A stretch of DNA of 64,000 bases, taken from contig DAORZT010000004.1 in assembly GCA_035359995.1 (NCBI GenBank), positions 1-64,000 on the forward strand, written 5' to 3'. The position numbers were made by a program, and so were the translations under genes. Below, piece after piece: positions 29,430 to 39,416 of the stretch. Source of the DNA: JAKPCT01 sp029553165 (lineage in GTDB: Bacteria > Bacillota > UBA4882 > UBA8346). The notes below the pieces were generated by a model. The model saw only the letters and a program-made list of their open reading frames with translations. It was not told the origin of the DNA and made no database searches. Position 1 is the first letter of the stretch, and every line of letters starts with the position of its first letter.

Positions 29430-30014
29430 ATGTTAAAGAAAGAAGTTGAAGAGAGTGTTTTGGAAACTGATGAGCAAATTGAAGCAGATATAAATGAAAC
29501 AGTCAAAGAAGATGTTTCTGAAACAGTTGGTGATAATCAAAAGTTGGTTGAATTAACCAATGAAATAGAAGCATTAAAACAAGAGAAAGAAGATTTATAT
29601 AACCGTTTACTCCGAACGCAGGCTGATTTTGATAATTTTCGCCGCCGGAGTCGTAAAGAGCTTGAACAGGCGAGTATTTATGGCGGGGAAGAACTTTTAA
29701 AAAAGATTTTGCCGGTTTTAGACAATTTAGAACGTGCGGTTGCAAGCTTTAATGAACAATCTGACAATAGTAGTTGGCAAGAAGGTGTTCAGTTAACACT
29801 GCGGCAATTCAAAGAAATTTTGACGGCTGAAGGATTAGAAGCGGTTGAGTCTTTAAATCAACCATTCGATCCCCAAGTCCACGAAGCAGTGATGCAGGAA
29901 GAGTCGGAAGCGGTTACTGAACCGATGATTACCATGGAGATCCAAAAAGGTTATAAATATAAGGATAAATTGATTCGGCCGGCAATAGTCAAAGTAGCTG
30001 TGCCAAAAAATTAA
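29430..30014 (+). CDS. grpE: nucleotide exchange factor GrpE
   Basis: Releases ADP from DnaK. 194 residues: an acidic disordered start (1-45), a long coiled coil, then the family signature FDNFRRRSRKELEQASIYGGEELLKKILPVLDNLERA (in part) and the beta domain ending in KGYKYKDKLIRPAIVKVA. The ATG follows GGAGGT and is 17 bases after the chaperonin stop. Part of the CIRCE-controlled operon. Confidence 0.95.
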   Translation: MLKKEVEESVLETDEQIEADINETVKEDVSETVGDNQKLVELTNEIEALKQEKEDLYNRLLRTQADFDNFRRRSRKELEQASIYGGEELLKKILPVLDNLERAVASFNEQSDNSSWQEGVQLTLRQFKEILTAEGLEAVESLNQPFDPQVHEAVMQEESEAVTEPMITMEIQKGYKYKDKLIRPAIVKVAVPKN

Positions 30015-30064
30015 ATGTTAGTCGTACATATTATAGGTAATCTAATAATAGGGGGTTCATATAT

Positions 30065-31903
30065 ATGGCTAAAGTCTTAGGTATTGATTTAGGAACAACA
30101 AACTCGTGTATGGCAGCGATGGAAGGTGGAGAGGCAGTCGTTATCCCGAATGCTGAAGGGGGTCGGACTACTCCATCGGTAGTAGGTTTCTCGAAAACCG
30201 GCGAGCGAATGGTCGGTCAGGTAGCTAAACGTCAAGCGGTTGCCAACACTGATCGGACCGTTGTCTCGATTAAACGGCGGATGGGAACTGATTACAAAGT
30301 AAAGATTGATGATAAACAGTACACACCTCAAGAAATTTCGGCAATGGTCTTACAAAAGTTGAAAGCGGATGCCGAAGCTTATTTTGGGGAAAAGATTGAT
30401 AAAGCAGTTATTACTGTTCCGGCTTATTTCTCCGATGCCCAACGTCAGGCAACTAAAGACGCAGGGAAGATTGCTGGTTTAGAAGTATTGAGAATTGTTA
30501 ACGAACCGACAGCAGCAGCGTTAGCCTATGGACTGGATAAAGGTGAAGATCATACGATCTTGGTTTATGACCTAGGTGGCGGTACATTCGACGTTTCCAT
30601 TCTTGAGTTAGGTGATGGAGTTTTTGAAGTTAAGGCTACCAGTGGTAATAATCGCTTAGGCGGCGATGATTTTGACGAACGGATTGTTAACTGGATGGCA
30701 GATGAGTTTAAGCGGGACAACGGAATTGATCTACGGAATGACCGGATGGCATTACAACGGTTAAAAGAAGCTGCTGAAAAGGCAAAGATTGAGTTGTCCG
30801 GATTAACTACGACTGCAATTAATCTGCCATTTATTACCGCTGTTAACGGTGAACCAAAGCATTTAGACATGACCTTAACCCGGGCTAAATTTGATGAGCT
30901 TACCAGAGACTTGGTGGAAGCAACAGTTGGACCAACCCAAAGGGCATTGGCAGATGCCGGTTTGGAAGCAAAAGATATTGATAAAGTAATTTTAGTAGGT
31001 GGTTCAACCAGAATTCCTGCAGTTCAAGAGGCAGTGAAACGGATTACTGGTAAAGAACCTTATAAAGGAGTCAACCCTGATGAGGTTGTTGCAATTGGCG
31101 CAGCAATTCAAGCCGGTGTTTTAGTTGGTGATGTTAAAGATATCGTCTTATTAGACGTTACTCCGCTTTCATTAGGGTTAGAAACGCTTAATGGTGTGTT
31201 TACCAAAATGATTGAACGGAATACCACGATTCCGACATCAAAAACGCAGATTTTCTCAACAGCGGCTGACAATCAAACTGCAGTAGATATTCATGTACTT
31301 CAAGGCGAACGCCCCATGGCTGCGGATAACATTACTTTGGGCCGGTTTAGACTCGATGGTATCCCACCAGCACCACGTGGTATTCCTCAAATTGAAGTTA
31401 CTTTTGATATTGATGCTAACGGAATTGTTCATGTATCAGCAAAAGATAAAGGAACCGGTAAAGAACAGAAGGTTACAATTACTTCTTCATCCGGTCTTAA
31501 AGAAGACGAGATCGAAAGAATGATGCGTGAAGCGGAAGCACATGCTGAAGAAGATAAGCGACGCCGTGAAGAGGCTGAGGTAATTAACGAAGCTGATAAT
31601 TTAATTTACAGTACTGAAAAGGCATTAAAAGAGATCGGAGATAAAGCTGACCAAGCGCAGGTAGAGAAGATTAAAAATCTCAAAGATGAACTGCAACAAG
31701 CGGTAACTGCGAAAGATATTAATAAGATTAAAGAACGTAAGGAAAACTTAGAGAAGGTTTTACATGAACTTTCAGCAACCATCTATAATCAGGCAGGCCA
31801 GGCCCAAGCCGGGGCAGGACCGGATAACGGACCGACCGGATATGGCCCTCAAGCTGAAGGACCTACAGTAGATGCTGATTATAAGGTTCAGGATGATAAA
31901 TAA
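30065..31903 (+). CDS. dnaK: molecular chaperone DnaK (Hsp70)
   Basis: ATP-driven Hsp70. 612 residues, full length. Nucleotide-binding domain begins [12 protein letters not shown]; the phosphate-2 motif is [14 protein letters not shown] and the adenosine motif [11 protein letters not shown]. The linker [17 protein letters not shown] stretch reads [17 protein letters not shown], followed by the substrate domain and a Gly/Pro-rich tail. It has the shorter bacterial Gram-positive type of subdomain IB loop ([12 protein letters not shown]). Works with GrpE and DnaJ encoded on either side. Confidence 0.97.
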   Translation: MAKVLGIDLGTTNSCMAAMEGGEAVVIPNAEGGRTTPSVVGFSKTGERMVGQVAKRQAVANTDRTVVSIKRRMGTDYKVKIDDKQYTPQEISAMVLQKLKADAEAYFGEKIDKAVITVPAYFSDAQRQATKDAGKIAGLEVLRIVNEPTAAALAYGLDKGEDHTILVYDLGGGTFDVSILELGDGVFEVKATSGNNRLGGDDFDERIVNWMADEFKRDNGIDLRNDRMALQRLKEAAEKAKIELSGLTTTAINLPFITAVNGEPKHLDMTLTRAKFDELTRDLVEATVGPTQRALADAGLEAKDIDKVILVGGSTRIPAVQEAVKRITGKEPYKGVNPDEVVAIGAAIQAGVLVGDVKDIVLLDVTPLSLGLETLNGVFTKMIERNTTIPTSKTQIFSTAADNQTAVDIHVLQGERPMAADNITLGRFRLDGIPPAPRGIPQIEVTFDIDANGIVHVSAKDKGTGKEQKVTITSSSGLKEDEIERMMREAEAHAEEDKRRREEAEVINEADNLIYSTEKALKEIGDKADQAQVEKIKNLKDELQQAVTAKDINKIKERKENLEKVLHELSATIYNQAGQAQAGAGPDNGPTGYGPQAEGPTVDADYKVQDDK

Positions 31904-31959
31904 TTGCAAGCACCAATTAGTTGTTGGTTAAGTAAGATATAAGATATTTGAGTTTAAGG

Positions 31960-32001
31960 CTCCAAGGGAGATTTAATCTTTGGATTAATTATTCCTTGGA
32001 G
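31960..32001 (+). other. long hairpin between dnaK and dnaJ
   Basis: CTCCAAGG (31960-31967) pairs with CCTTGGAG (31994-32001), and TTAATC/GATTAA extends the inner part. There is no T-run beyond it, so it is not a standard terminator. It could be a processing or mRNA-stability element that sets the dnaK:dnaJ ratio (inference). Confidence 0.5.
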
Positions 32002-32057
32002 TTTATCCTCAACAGGTATCTGGTTTTAAATTAAAACTAGAAAGTAAGGAATAAACA

Positions 32058-33191
32058 ATGTCAAAACGTGATTATTATGAAGTTTTAGGTGTTAGTAAAA
32101 CTGCAACCGAAGAAGAACTGAAAAAAGCCTACCGCAAACTGGCTCGCAAATATCATCCGGACGTTAATAAGGACAATCCGGAAGAAGCAGCGGCAAAGTT
32201 TAAAGAGATCAATGAGGCCTATAATGTTTTAAGTGATCCCCAAAAACGCGCTGCTTATGATCAGTATGGTCATGCGGCTACCGATCCTAATTTTGGAGCC
32301 GGTGGTTTTGGTGGCTTTGGTGATTTCGGATTTGATGGTTTTGGTGATATTTTTGATATGTTTTTCGGTGGCGGACGGGGTGGTTCGCAAAGGAGAAACG
32401 GCCCACAACGCGGTAACGATCTCCGTTTTGATATGGAGATTACTTTTGAAGAAGCTGCTTTTGGAAAGGATGCCACGATTGAGATCCCGCGAACTGAAAC
32501 CTGTCCAACCTGTAGCGGAAATCGCGCGAAACCGGGAACACCGATTAAAACCTGTACTAACTGTAATGGTACTGGTCAAGTCCAGGTAACCCAAGCGACG
32601 GCATTTGGCCGTTTTGTCAATGTCCGGACCTGTGAACACTGTCATGGGGAAGGGAAGGTTATTGAAACACCTTGTACCGGATGTCATGGAACCGGTAGAG
32701 TCCGTAAAAACCGGAAGATTGATGTTAAAGTTCCGGCCGGAGTGGAGAACGGGTCACGGTTGCGGGTTGCGGGTGAAGGTGAAGCAGGCCTACGGGGTGG
32801 CTCACCTGGAGATTTGTATATTTATATCTATGTTAAGAAACATCCTCAATTTGAACGCCAAGGCGATGATGTGATCAGTGAAATCAGCTTGAGTATTACG
32901 CAGGCGACTTTGGGTACAACGGTTATGGTTGATACCCTTGATGGTAAGGTAGAATTAAAGATTCCGGAAGGAACACAACATGGAACCTCATTCCGGATGA
33001 GGGGACATGGAATCACTCACCTACGAGGCCATGGCCGTGGCGACCATTATGTCAAAGTAAAAGTGGCAATTCCTGCCAAACTCAATGGCGAACAGCGGGA
33101 ACTCCTTAAAAAGCTGGCAATGTCGTTTGGCGAAAAGTTGGATGCTGATGAGAAGGGATTTATTGATAAGGTTAAGAATGCGTTTAAATAA
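32058..33191 (+). CDS. dnaJ: co-chaperone DnaJ
   Basis: 377 residues. The J domain (1-70) has the HPD motif in [12 protein letters not shown], then a Gly/Phe-rich region ([23 protein letters not shown]), a zinc-binding region with four CxxC modules (CPTC, CTNC, CEHC, CTGC), and the substrate-binding C-terminal domains. The first module reads CPTCSGNR rather than the usual CxxCxGxG, a small deviation. Activates DnaK ATPase and hands over clients. Followed by a terminator at 33195. Confidence 0.96.
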   Translation: MSKRDYYEVLGVSKTATEEELKKAYRKLARKYHPDVNKDNPEEAAAKFKEINEAYNVLSDPQKRAAYDQYGHAATDPNFGAGGFGGFGDFGFDGFGDIFDMFFGGGRGGSQRRNGPQRGNDLRFDMEITFEEAAFGKDATIEIPRTETCPTCSGNRAKPGTPIKTCTNCNGTGQVQVTQATAFGRFVNVRTCEHCHGEGKVIETPCTGCHGTGRVRKNRKIDVKVPAGVENGSRLRVAGEGEAGLRGGSPGDLYIYIYVKKHPQFERQGDDVISEISLSITQATLGTTVMVDTLDGKVELKIPEGTQHGTSFRMRGHGITHLRGHGRGDHYVKVKVAIPAKLNGEQRELLKKLAMSFGEKLDADEKGFIDKVKNAFK

Positions 33192-33194
33192 TAG

Positions 33195-33223
33195 GGTGTT
33201 GCGGAAGCAACGCCTTTATTTTT
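33195..33223 (+). terminator. Rho-independent terminator after dnaJ
   Basis: GGTGTTGC (33195-33202), GGAA loop, GCAACGCC (33207-33214), followed by TTTATTTTT. It separates the chaperone genes from prmA. An inverted repeat, ACAATGGA (33263-33270) with TCCATTGT (33324-33331), lies in the leader before prmA; function unknown. Confidence 0.8.
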
Positions 33224-33358
33224 CTCTTTTTTAGTGAAAATAAAGATGTGTATATATGTGGAACAATGGATAAACAGAAAATGAAATTCAAAGCAGGAAA
33301 ACTGATTTTGGAAGCTAATTTATTCCATTGTGCATTTATTAATCAGAAGGAGCTTTGG

Positions 33359-34294
33359 ATGGCAGAAATAGTATGGTGTGAGTTGAAGGTGGTTGTCCCT
33401 GCCGAGTATGCAGACTTGGTGGCAGAGTTGTTTTTAGAAGAGGGAGCCGGAGGGGTTGTCCATGAAGATCCGGCAATTTTAGCTTCAAAAGAATTTGATG
33501 TTGATGAGTTGGTCGATGAGACCTTTAAAGATACAATTGGGTCCGAATATGCGATAAAAGCCTATTTTCCGGTCGATGATACTTTGGGTACCAAAGTGAC
33601 ACTTTTGAAAGAGAAGATTCAAGAGCTGGTACAAGAAGAAGTAACTTTGGAATTAAAGCAGATTTGTGAGGATGATTGGGCCCACGCCTGGAAAGCTTAT
33701 TATAAACCGGAGCGGATTGGGAAGATTGTAATCAAGCCCAGTTGGGAATCTTATGAACCAAGTTGTTCGGAACAGGTAATTGAGATGGATCCGGGTATGG
33801 CGTTTGGTACCGGGACACATCCGACAACCCGTCTGTGTATTAAGCTATTGCAGGAGTTGATTCAGCAGCCTTTAGATGTACTGGATCTGGGTACCGGGTC
33901 CGGGATTTTGGCGATTGCAGCTGCCAAATTGGGAGCGGCGCGTGTGGTTGCTTCTGATATTGACTCGGTTGCTGTCAAAGTTGCCACTGAGAATGTGGTC
34001 CGTAACAATCTGGCAGATACCGTCAGTGTGATTAAAAGTGATCTTTTGAAAGAGCATTCCCAGGCAAAGTACGATCTTGTCGTGGCCAATATTATTGCTG
34101 ATGTAATTTTGCAATTGATTCCGGAAGTAAATGATTATCTTAAACAGTCAGGATTATTTGTAATATCCGGGATCATTGAAGGCAGATTGGATGAAATCGA
34201 ATTAAGTTTGAAACAGAATGGCTTTCAAATCCAACAGGTTAAAGAGGAAGCTGAATGGCGTGCCATTGTTGCTGTTAATTGCTCGCCAGTTTAA
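33359..34294 (+). CDS. prmA: ribosomal protein L11 methyltransferase PrmA
   Basis: 311 residues from ATG at 33359 with AAGGAG upstream; a longer reading from 33248 would add about 37 unrelated residues. N-terminal L11-recognition domain (WCELKVVVPAEYADLVAELFLEEGAGG), then a class I methyltransferase with IEMDPGMAFGTGTHPTTRL, the SAM loop VLDLGTGSGILAIAAAKLGA and DLVVANIIADV. Trimethylates L11. Usual position between dnaJ and rsmE in Bacillota. Confidence 0.95.
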   Translation: MAEIVWCELKVVVPAEYADLVAELFLEEGAGGVVHEDPAILASKEFDVDELVDETFKDTIGSEYAIKAYFPVDDTLGTKVTLLKEKIQELVQEEVTLELKQICEDDWAHAWKAYYKPERIGKIVIKPSWESYEPSCSEQVIEMDPGMAFGTGTHPTTRLCIKLLQELIQQPLDVLDLGTGSGILAIAAAKLGAARVVASDIDSVAVKVATENVVRNNLADTVSVIKSDLLKEHSQAKYDLVVANIIADVILQLIPEVNDYLKQSGLFVISGIIEGRLDEIELSLKQNGFQIQQVKEEAEWRAIVAVNCSPV

Positions 34295-34319
34295 TTGACT
34301 TTGGTAAAAGGAGATAACC

Positions 34320-35063
34320 ATGACCCGATTCTTTATTCCTTCCAGCCAAATAAACGGTAATCAGGTGGTTTTAGAAGGCAGTGACCACCATCACCTTTTA
34401 AATGTCCTTCGAAAAAAGGTTAACGACCAAATTATCGTTTTGGATGGTAAGGGTCAGGAGTTTTTAGTCAGGATCACTGAGCTAAGTCCTTTAAAAGCAG
34501 TGGGGGAAATCGTTGAATTGATTGATAAACCTACTGAACCAAGAGTTCGGATTACTTTGGTACAGAGTTTGCCGAAAGCTGATAAGTTTGAATATATTTT
34601 ACAAAAAAATACGGAGCTGGGAGTGGCCCGGTTTCAACCGATAATCAGTGAGCGGAGTACAATCCGGATCAATGAAGAATCCCGGATGAAGAAGTGGGAA
34701 CGCTGGCATAAGATCATCAAGGAAGCTGCGGAACAATCGGGACGCAAAGTAATTCCGGAGTTGGAGATGGTCCAAAACTGGAAGGATGCGTTACCACGAC
34801 TGCGATCCGGACTGGTTTTAATCCCCTGGGAAGGCGAAAAAACGCGCTCGTTAAAAGCGGTCTTGGAAGCTGAGAAAGTAGTCCCGGAGGAAGTCAGCCT
34901 GATCATAGGTTCCGAAGGTGGTTTTTCGCTGGAAGAAGTAAAGGAAGCCCAAGCCAGAGGAGCGATTCCGGTTACATTGGGGCCCAGGATTTTGCGTACG
35001 GAAACCGCCGGTCTGGTTGCCGCAACTGCTATTTTATATCATTATGGTGAATTGGGATATTAA
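34320..35063 (+). CDS. rsmE: 16S rRNA m3U1498 methyltransferase RsmE
   Basis: 247-residue SPOUT methyltransferase. The N-terminal PUA-like part contains HHLLNVLRKKVNDQIIVLDGKG. The knot domain has LPKADKFEYILQKNTELGV, IPWEGEK, IIGSEGGFSLEEVKEA and LGPRILRTETAGLVAATAIL, the family signatures. It follows prmA by about 25 bases with AAAGGAG upstream and ends just before the convergent gene at 35085. Confidence 0.95.
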   Translation: MTRFFIPSSQINGNQVVLEGSDHHHLLNVLRKKVNDQIIVLDGKGQEFLVRITELSPLKAVGEIVELIDKPTEPRVRITLVQSLPKADKFEYILQKNTELGVARFQPIISERSTIRINEESRMKKWERWHKIIKEAAEQSGRKVIPELEMVQNWKDALPRLRSGLVLIPWEGEKTRSLKAVLEAEKVVPEEVSLIIGSEGGFSLEEVKEAQARGAIPVTLGPRILRTETAGLVAATAILYHYGELGY

Positions 35064-35084
35064 TAAAAATTAAATCTTAACAAG

Positions 35085-35984
35085 TCATTGTCCATTCCAT
35101 CGAATCTTCTGTTTGACCGGATCATAAATAATTGGGTTTAACACTTTGTTTGCCTCCCATGATTCCAGTGTATAGATCACGATCGGGAGATAAAGGATTG
35201 CTACATTGATGATCTCGATTCGGATTATGGGACGGTATTTACGATAGATCTCAGCGATCTGCCGGTAAAAAGCATGTAAATCCTCTTTGGGTTCTCCGCG
35301 ATAAAACTCTTCTAAATAGTTAACTTCTTCCTGCCACCGTAATTTGGCATTTTCAATCCATTGATCATCATGATTTTGCAAGAGCCATTTTAAATGGTTG
35401 GATAAAGCTTTAAACCCTTCACTGTAAGGAATCTTGCGTTTTTCGAGATGTTTTTTGGGTAGAGTGGTAACTACTCTTTTATTACTTAATTCGTTTAACA
35501 GGTTGGAAGCGATCTCTCCGGTTACCAAATTGATACTAAGACTATAGAGTTCTTCAGTCTTTTCATCAGTTTCAAAACCAATCTTAAAATTGACCAATAA
35601 ATTTGGTTGGTAGTAAAGTAAGGGTTGTTTATAAAAGAAGCGGGGAGCTTCTTTGAGCAGATTGTTGATCTGACGTTCGATTTTCCGGTGATCAAGTTCA
35701 TAAGGGACCGAACCTTTAAAGATCAATCCCCGTTTTTTGATACCATCGACGAACCACTGTAACCGGTAGCTACCTTTGGTGACCAGTTCTGAACCGGGGT
35801 ATTTGGCTAAGTGGTCAGGGTGGCAGACTATTTGCAGATTTAAGGTTTCAATGTGGGCAGGAGTGAAGAAGGTTCTTGGCACCTGAACCTGACACTGCGC
35901 CATGATCAGTTCGTTATTGATAATGTTGTAAGGAGCTCCGGCGATCTTCAAGGAGTCAACGATAAAGTTGAAAACTTGCGACAT
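35085..35984 (-). CDS. unknown protein paired with the SNF2 helicase
   Basis: 299 residues, no signal peptide or membrane helix. I do not recognise a domain with certainty. A central part reads VNFKIGFETDEKTEELYSL and SINLVTGEIASNLL, suggesting a beta-rich core, followed by a charged helical region (YLEEFYRGEPKEDLHAFYRQIAEIYRKY) and a final beta segment. It begins 45 bases after the SNF2 gene on the same strand, so the two are probably one operon and functional partners. In Bacillus a YqhH-type SNF2 protein also has a small partner, YqhG; homology to that is untested. Confidence 0.6.
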   Translation of the reverse strand: MSQVFNFIVDSLKIAGAPYNIINNELIMAQCQVQVPRTFFTPAHIETLNLQIVCHPDHLAKYPGSELVTKGSYRLQWFVDGIKKRGLIFKGSVPYELDHRKIERQINNLLKEAPRFFYKQPLLYYQPNLLVNFKIGFETDEKTEELYSLSINLVTGEIASNLLNELSNKRVVTTLPKKHLEKRKIPYSEGFKALSNHLKWLLQNHDDQWIENAKLRWQEEVNYLEEFYRGEPKEDLHAFYRQIAEIYRKYRPIIRIEIINVAILYLPIVIYTLESWEANKVLNPIIYDPVKQKIRWNGQ

Positions 35985-36029
35985 GTTTATTCTCCAAATT
36001 ACACAAATATGATTTGATTTGTATTTGTA

Positions 36030-37802
36030 TTAAAGCAGACCATCCCAATCAGGGGTATCTTCATTGATTAGAGCTTCGATTTCAGCCCCGAGCTGTTCGA
36101 AGTTTTGGCTTAACTGTTCATGGGTTTCTGACTTGAAAACCAGTTCCATAATCCGTGATTCCAGGCTCTTACCGCTACAGAGCTTGCCGATGACACGATC
36201 ACTTTCGCCAATCACCGAATGAAACAACTTTACTTTTTCATCGAGTAATTTGAGTAGATGTTCTTCGACGGTGTCTTTAATTGATAGATTGTAGATAAAG
36301 ACATCCCGTTCCTGTCCAAGACGGTGAATCCGGCCAATCCGTTGTTCTAAACGCATCGGATTCCAGGGCAGATCGTAGTTGATCATTGTGTTACAAAATT
36401 GCAGGTTAATTCCTTCGCCACCTGATTCGGTACAGACTAAAGCGCGGTATTGCGGGAATTCTTTAAATTGATATTTGGTAAACTCTTTCTTTGAAGCAGA
36501 GAGATGACCATCAAACGCCAAAGTCAGGATCCCGGCCTGTTCCAATCTGGTCCTGATGTAGCTTTGGGTCCCGAGAAACTCGGTAAAGATAATTACTTTC
36601 TCGGGTGTTTTGCGGACTAGTTCTTCGACAACCGCCATTTTGGCATTGTCCTTAATCTGCTGTGCCAGTCTTAATAAGGCTACCGCTTCTTCCTGTTCGC
36701 TTTCGTCAATTTGGACTTTATTGACCAGTTTATAAAGGGTGATGATTGCGGCAAAAGTACTGGAACAGATCTCCCGTTGCAGCGTTAACAACGGTAATGC
36801 GCTCATGGCATTGGTCCGTTTGGTTAAACAGTTCCGGATAAAAGCGGTGGTGCGGTCGTACATCTCCCTTTCCAAATCCGAGAGAATAATGGGAATGTTT
36901 TGGACATTGCGTTTGGTAAAACCGATATTGGCGCCATGTTTATTTCGAATCATCACTTCACCGAGGAGATTTTTCAGTTCATTGACATTTTTGGTCTTTC
37001 GTTTATCAACAACATAGTTTTTCTTAAAATTGCGGTAACTGCCCAGTTGCCCCGGGCGGATCAGGGTGATCAGATTGAACAGCTCTTTTAAGTCGTTTTG
37101 TAGTGGAGTTGCCGTTAGCAGTAAGAAGTATTTCTTTTGAATACTGTTGACAAATTGGAAGTTTTGGGTATTGCTGCTCTTTAATTTGTGGGCTTCATCG
37201 ACAATTACCATATCAAAATACTGTTTGAGGATTTCATTGCGGTTATCTTCTTTTTTAGCAGTATCAATTGAAGCAATCAAGTGATTGTACTGCGACCATT
37301 CAAAATCACGCCGTGCAATTAAAGAGTTTATTTCAAATTTTTCCCGGAGTTCGGCCTCCCATTGGCGGCATAAAGAAGCTGGTGTTAAAATTAGAAATCG
37401 TTTTACCAAGCCCCGAAGCATATATTCCTTAAGGATCATCGCTGCTTCAATGGTTTTTCCCAATCCGACTTCATCGGCTAAGATCGCTCGACCGCGTAAT
37501 TGGGAGATCACTTTTTTAACTGTTTCAATCTGGTGCGGATAATGCAGAAATCCATTTTTACGCCAATGTTCCTGCAGATGCGTTAAGACTAATAGTTCCT
37601 CAAACCCTTTGCTTAAAGTCATTTCTTCACCTTGAACATGGATCTGAAACGCTTCCCATGAATCCCAATTTTTGCGGCGCATATTTAACAGGAATTCGGA
37701 GAATTGGTTTGTTTCCTCAAAGATTGGTTGAAAGTTGGGTAATTCAGCAGATAAAGCTCGATTATTGGTTTCGAAGTTGAGTGTTGATAGAGTAGAATCC
37801 AA
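36030..37802 (-). CDS. SNF2/RapA-type DEAD/DEAH helicase
   Basis: 590 residues. Walker A in LADEVGLGKTIEAAMIL, DEAH box in VIVDEAHKLKSS, motif III LLTATPLQN, and the C-terminal motor with GGEGINLQFCNTMINYD and LEQRIGRIHRLGQERDV. A Swi2/Snf2 ATPase of the RapA-like bacterial class that probably remodels protein-DNA or polymerase complexes; not a classic unwinding helicase. Start is TTG at 37802, 6 bases after GGAGG; an earlier TTG at 37808 is too close to that site. Operon with the gene at 35085. The upstream 200 bases contain a palindrome (ATTCATATGAAT, 37888-37899). Confidence 0.88.
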   Translation of the reverse strand: MDSTLSTLNFETNNRALSAELPNFQPIFEETNQFSEFLLNMRRKNWDSWEAFQIHVQGEEMTLSKGFEELLVLTHLQEHWRKNGFLHYPHQIETVKKVISQLRGRAILADEVGLGKTIEAAMILKEYMLRGLVKRFLILTPASLCRQWEAELREKFEINSLIARRDFEWSQYNHLIASIDTAKKEDNRNEILKQYFDMVIVDEAHKLKSSNTQNFQFVNSIQKKYFLLLTATPLQNDLKELFNLITLIRPGQLGSYRNFKKNYVVDKRKTKNVNELKNLLGEVMIRNKHGANIGFTKRNVQNIPIILSDLEREMYDRTTAFIRNCLTKRTNAMSALPLLTLQREICSSTFAAIITLYKLVNKVQIDESEQEEAVALLRLAQQIKDNAKMAVVEELVRKTPEKVIIFTEFLGTQSYIRTRLEQAGILTLAFDGHLSASKKEFTKYQFKEFPQYRALVCTESGGEGINLQFCNTMINYDLPWNPMRLEQRIGRIHRLGQERDVFIYNLSIKDTVEEHLLKLLDEKVKLFHSVIGESDRVIGKLCSGKSLESRIMELVFKSETHEQLSQNFEQLGAEIEALINEDTPDWDGLL

Positions 37803-38009
37803 GGTCAACCTCCGTAGTTATACATTCGTAACATATTGTTGCCTGGATTGTTGATTTTTAGACATTATTATTTTTATGTGAATTCATATTCATATGAATC
37901 ATGAGTCATTTTTTGGATCCTCTTTTTAAATGTATCAAATTATCGCAGTTTGTACTTGGTTAGAAATGGTTGTTTAACCAAGATAATAAAAGCTTTGGTC
38001 TGTCTAATG

Positions 38010-39182
38010 TTAATTATTTTTGGCATTGGTTTTGCGTTCCAGGAAAAATAAAATTCCGACTGTGATTACCAGAATCATTAAATATAATATTAACACTGCC
38101 ATACTGTTTGCTAATTGATAACGATCACCTAAAACTCCAATTAACCAGGGACCGATCATACCGCCGATTCCGGAGAAAGTGAATAGAAAACCTAAGTAAT
38201 TTTGAATGTTAGGCTTTTTTATGTTAGTAAAGGATGCTGTAATTGTCGGAAAAATTATTGCAAAAAAGAATCCGGTAAAAGGAAGTAAAAAGGCTAATTG
38301 AGTCGGACCATAGATTCCTATTGTTATTGAGAAAATTGCGCTAACCGATACTAACAGTAACATTTTTAAATGACCAATTCGATCGACAAAAAAGCTTCCA
38401 ATCAGTCTTCCAACCGTGATTAATCCAAAGTAGACAGAGAGCGCGAGTGAACTGTAAAAAAGGTTATATCCTTTAATTTCATTTAGATATTCAACAATCC
38501 AAACGGCAATCCCGATTTCAGCTGCCGTATAAGAACAAAGTCCCAGATAATGCCAAAACATTTCGGATGAAAAGGCAGTAGTTATCAGGGAAAGAATACT
38601 CGGTTCCTGTTTTTGGTCGAATTTTGGAAAACGGATTAAAATATGGTACAATAAAAGAATTCCAATTGGTAAGAGACAGATAGCATAGATATTCTGCCAG
38701 GAGATGCCGTTTGACAATAATGAACCGGCATAAAGCGGGGCCAGCATTGAACCAATACCGTAGCAGACACCTAAAAGGTTGAGAAACATACCTATTTTTT
38801 GACTGATTGATAAAATAATTATATTGTGGCAGGCGATTTCGAGGAGTCCGAGACCCAGCCCTAATATAAGAAAAGTTATAATTAAAATAAAATATTGCGG
38901 TATTCCCGCTATTAAAGCTATTCCTGCAAATAATAAGGCGAGCGCGATTGTTAAAATTGGTTTTAAGCCAAATTTATAACTTAAGAATCCAGTCCCAATA
39001 GTTGCTGCCAAAAAACCAATATATTGCATGAATAACATATTGCCGATTAATGAGTAGCGAAGATTGAGATCTTTAATTATCTCAGGGATCAATGGACCTC
39101 TTAGATTATCGAGAAAGCCAAACATAAAGAAGATGAAGAACGAACCGATAATAATTAGTGTTGTTTGCAGTTTGTTGTTCAT
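38010..39182 (-). CDS. major facilitator superfamily transporter
   Basis: 390 residues, about 12 hydrophobic helices. FGFLDNLRGPLIPEIIKDLNLRYSLIG near the N-terminus, GFLSYKFGLKPIL as the loop 2-3 motif, and FPTITASFTN match the sugar/fucose-permease-like branch (FucP/FHS-like), but the substrate is unknown. Start ATG with AGAGGT. The divergent spacing to the RND adaptor (39183-39416, 234 bases) is AT-rich with an AATTAT/ATAATT inverted repeat at 39239-39254; no clear promoter was found there. Confidence 0.8.
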   Translation of the reverse strand: MNNKLQTTLIIIGSFFIFFMFGFLDNLRGPLIPEIIKDLNLRYSLIGNMLFMQYIGFLAATIGTGFLSYKFGLKPILTIALALLFAGIALIAGIPQYFILIITFLILGLGLGLLEIACHNIIILSISQKIGMFLNLLGVCYGIGSMLAPLYAGSLLSNGISWQNIYAICLLPIGILLLYHILIRFPKFDQKQEPSILSLITTAFSSEMFWHYLGLCSYTAAEIGIAVWIVEYLNEIKGYNLFYSSLALSVYFGLITVGRLIGSFFVDRIGHLKMLLLVSVSAIFSITIGIYGPTQLAFLLPFTGFFFAIIFPTITASFTNIKKPNIQNYLGFLFTFSGIGGMIGPWLIGVLGDRYQLANSMAVLILYLMILVITVGILFFLERKTNAKNN

Positions 39183-39416
39183 AGTGAACCTCTTTCATTG
39201 CTTAATATTGTTTTTTAGTTTTGTAATCTTTGTAGGTTAATTATAAAAATAATTATCATCAATTTCTCGTCATCCTTTGCCATATAATTCCCTTTTTTTG
39301 CTGTTGCGGATTCAGCCAACTTTTCTAAAATGTTCACCAAATAGACACATTCTTTTTATACAATAAACTGGTTAGTATAGTTTTAATTACCTTTTATTCT
39401 TATAGGGGGATAACCA

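Noticed and set aside
32229..32687. 152-residue minus-strand frame inside dnaJ
   Set aside because: Shadow of the dnaJ coding sequence with low-complexity content; no start signal.
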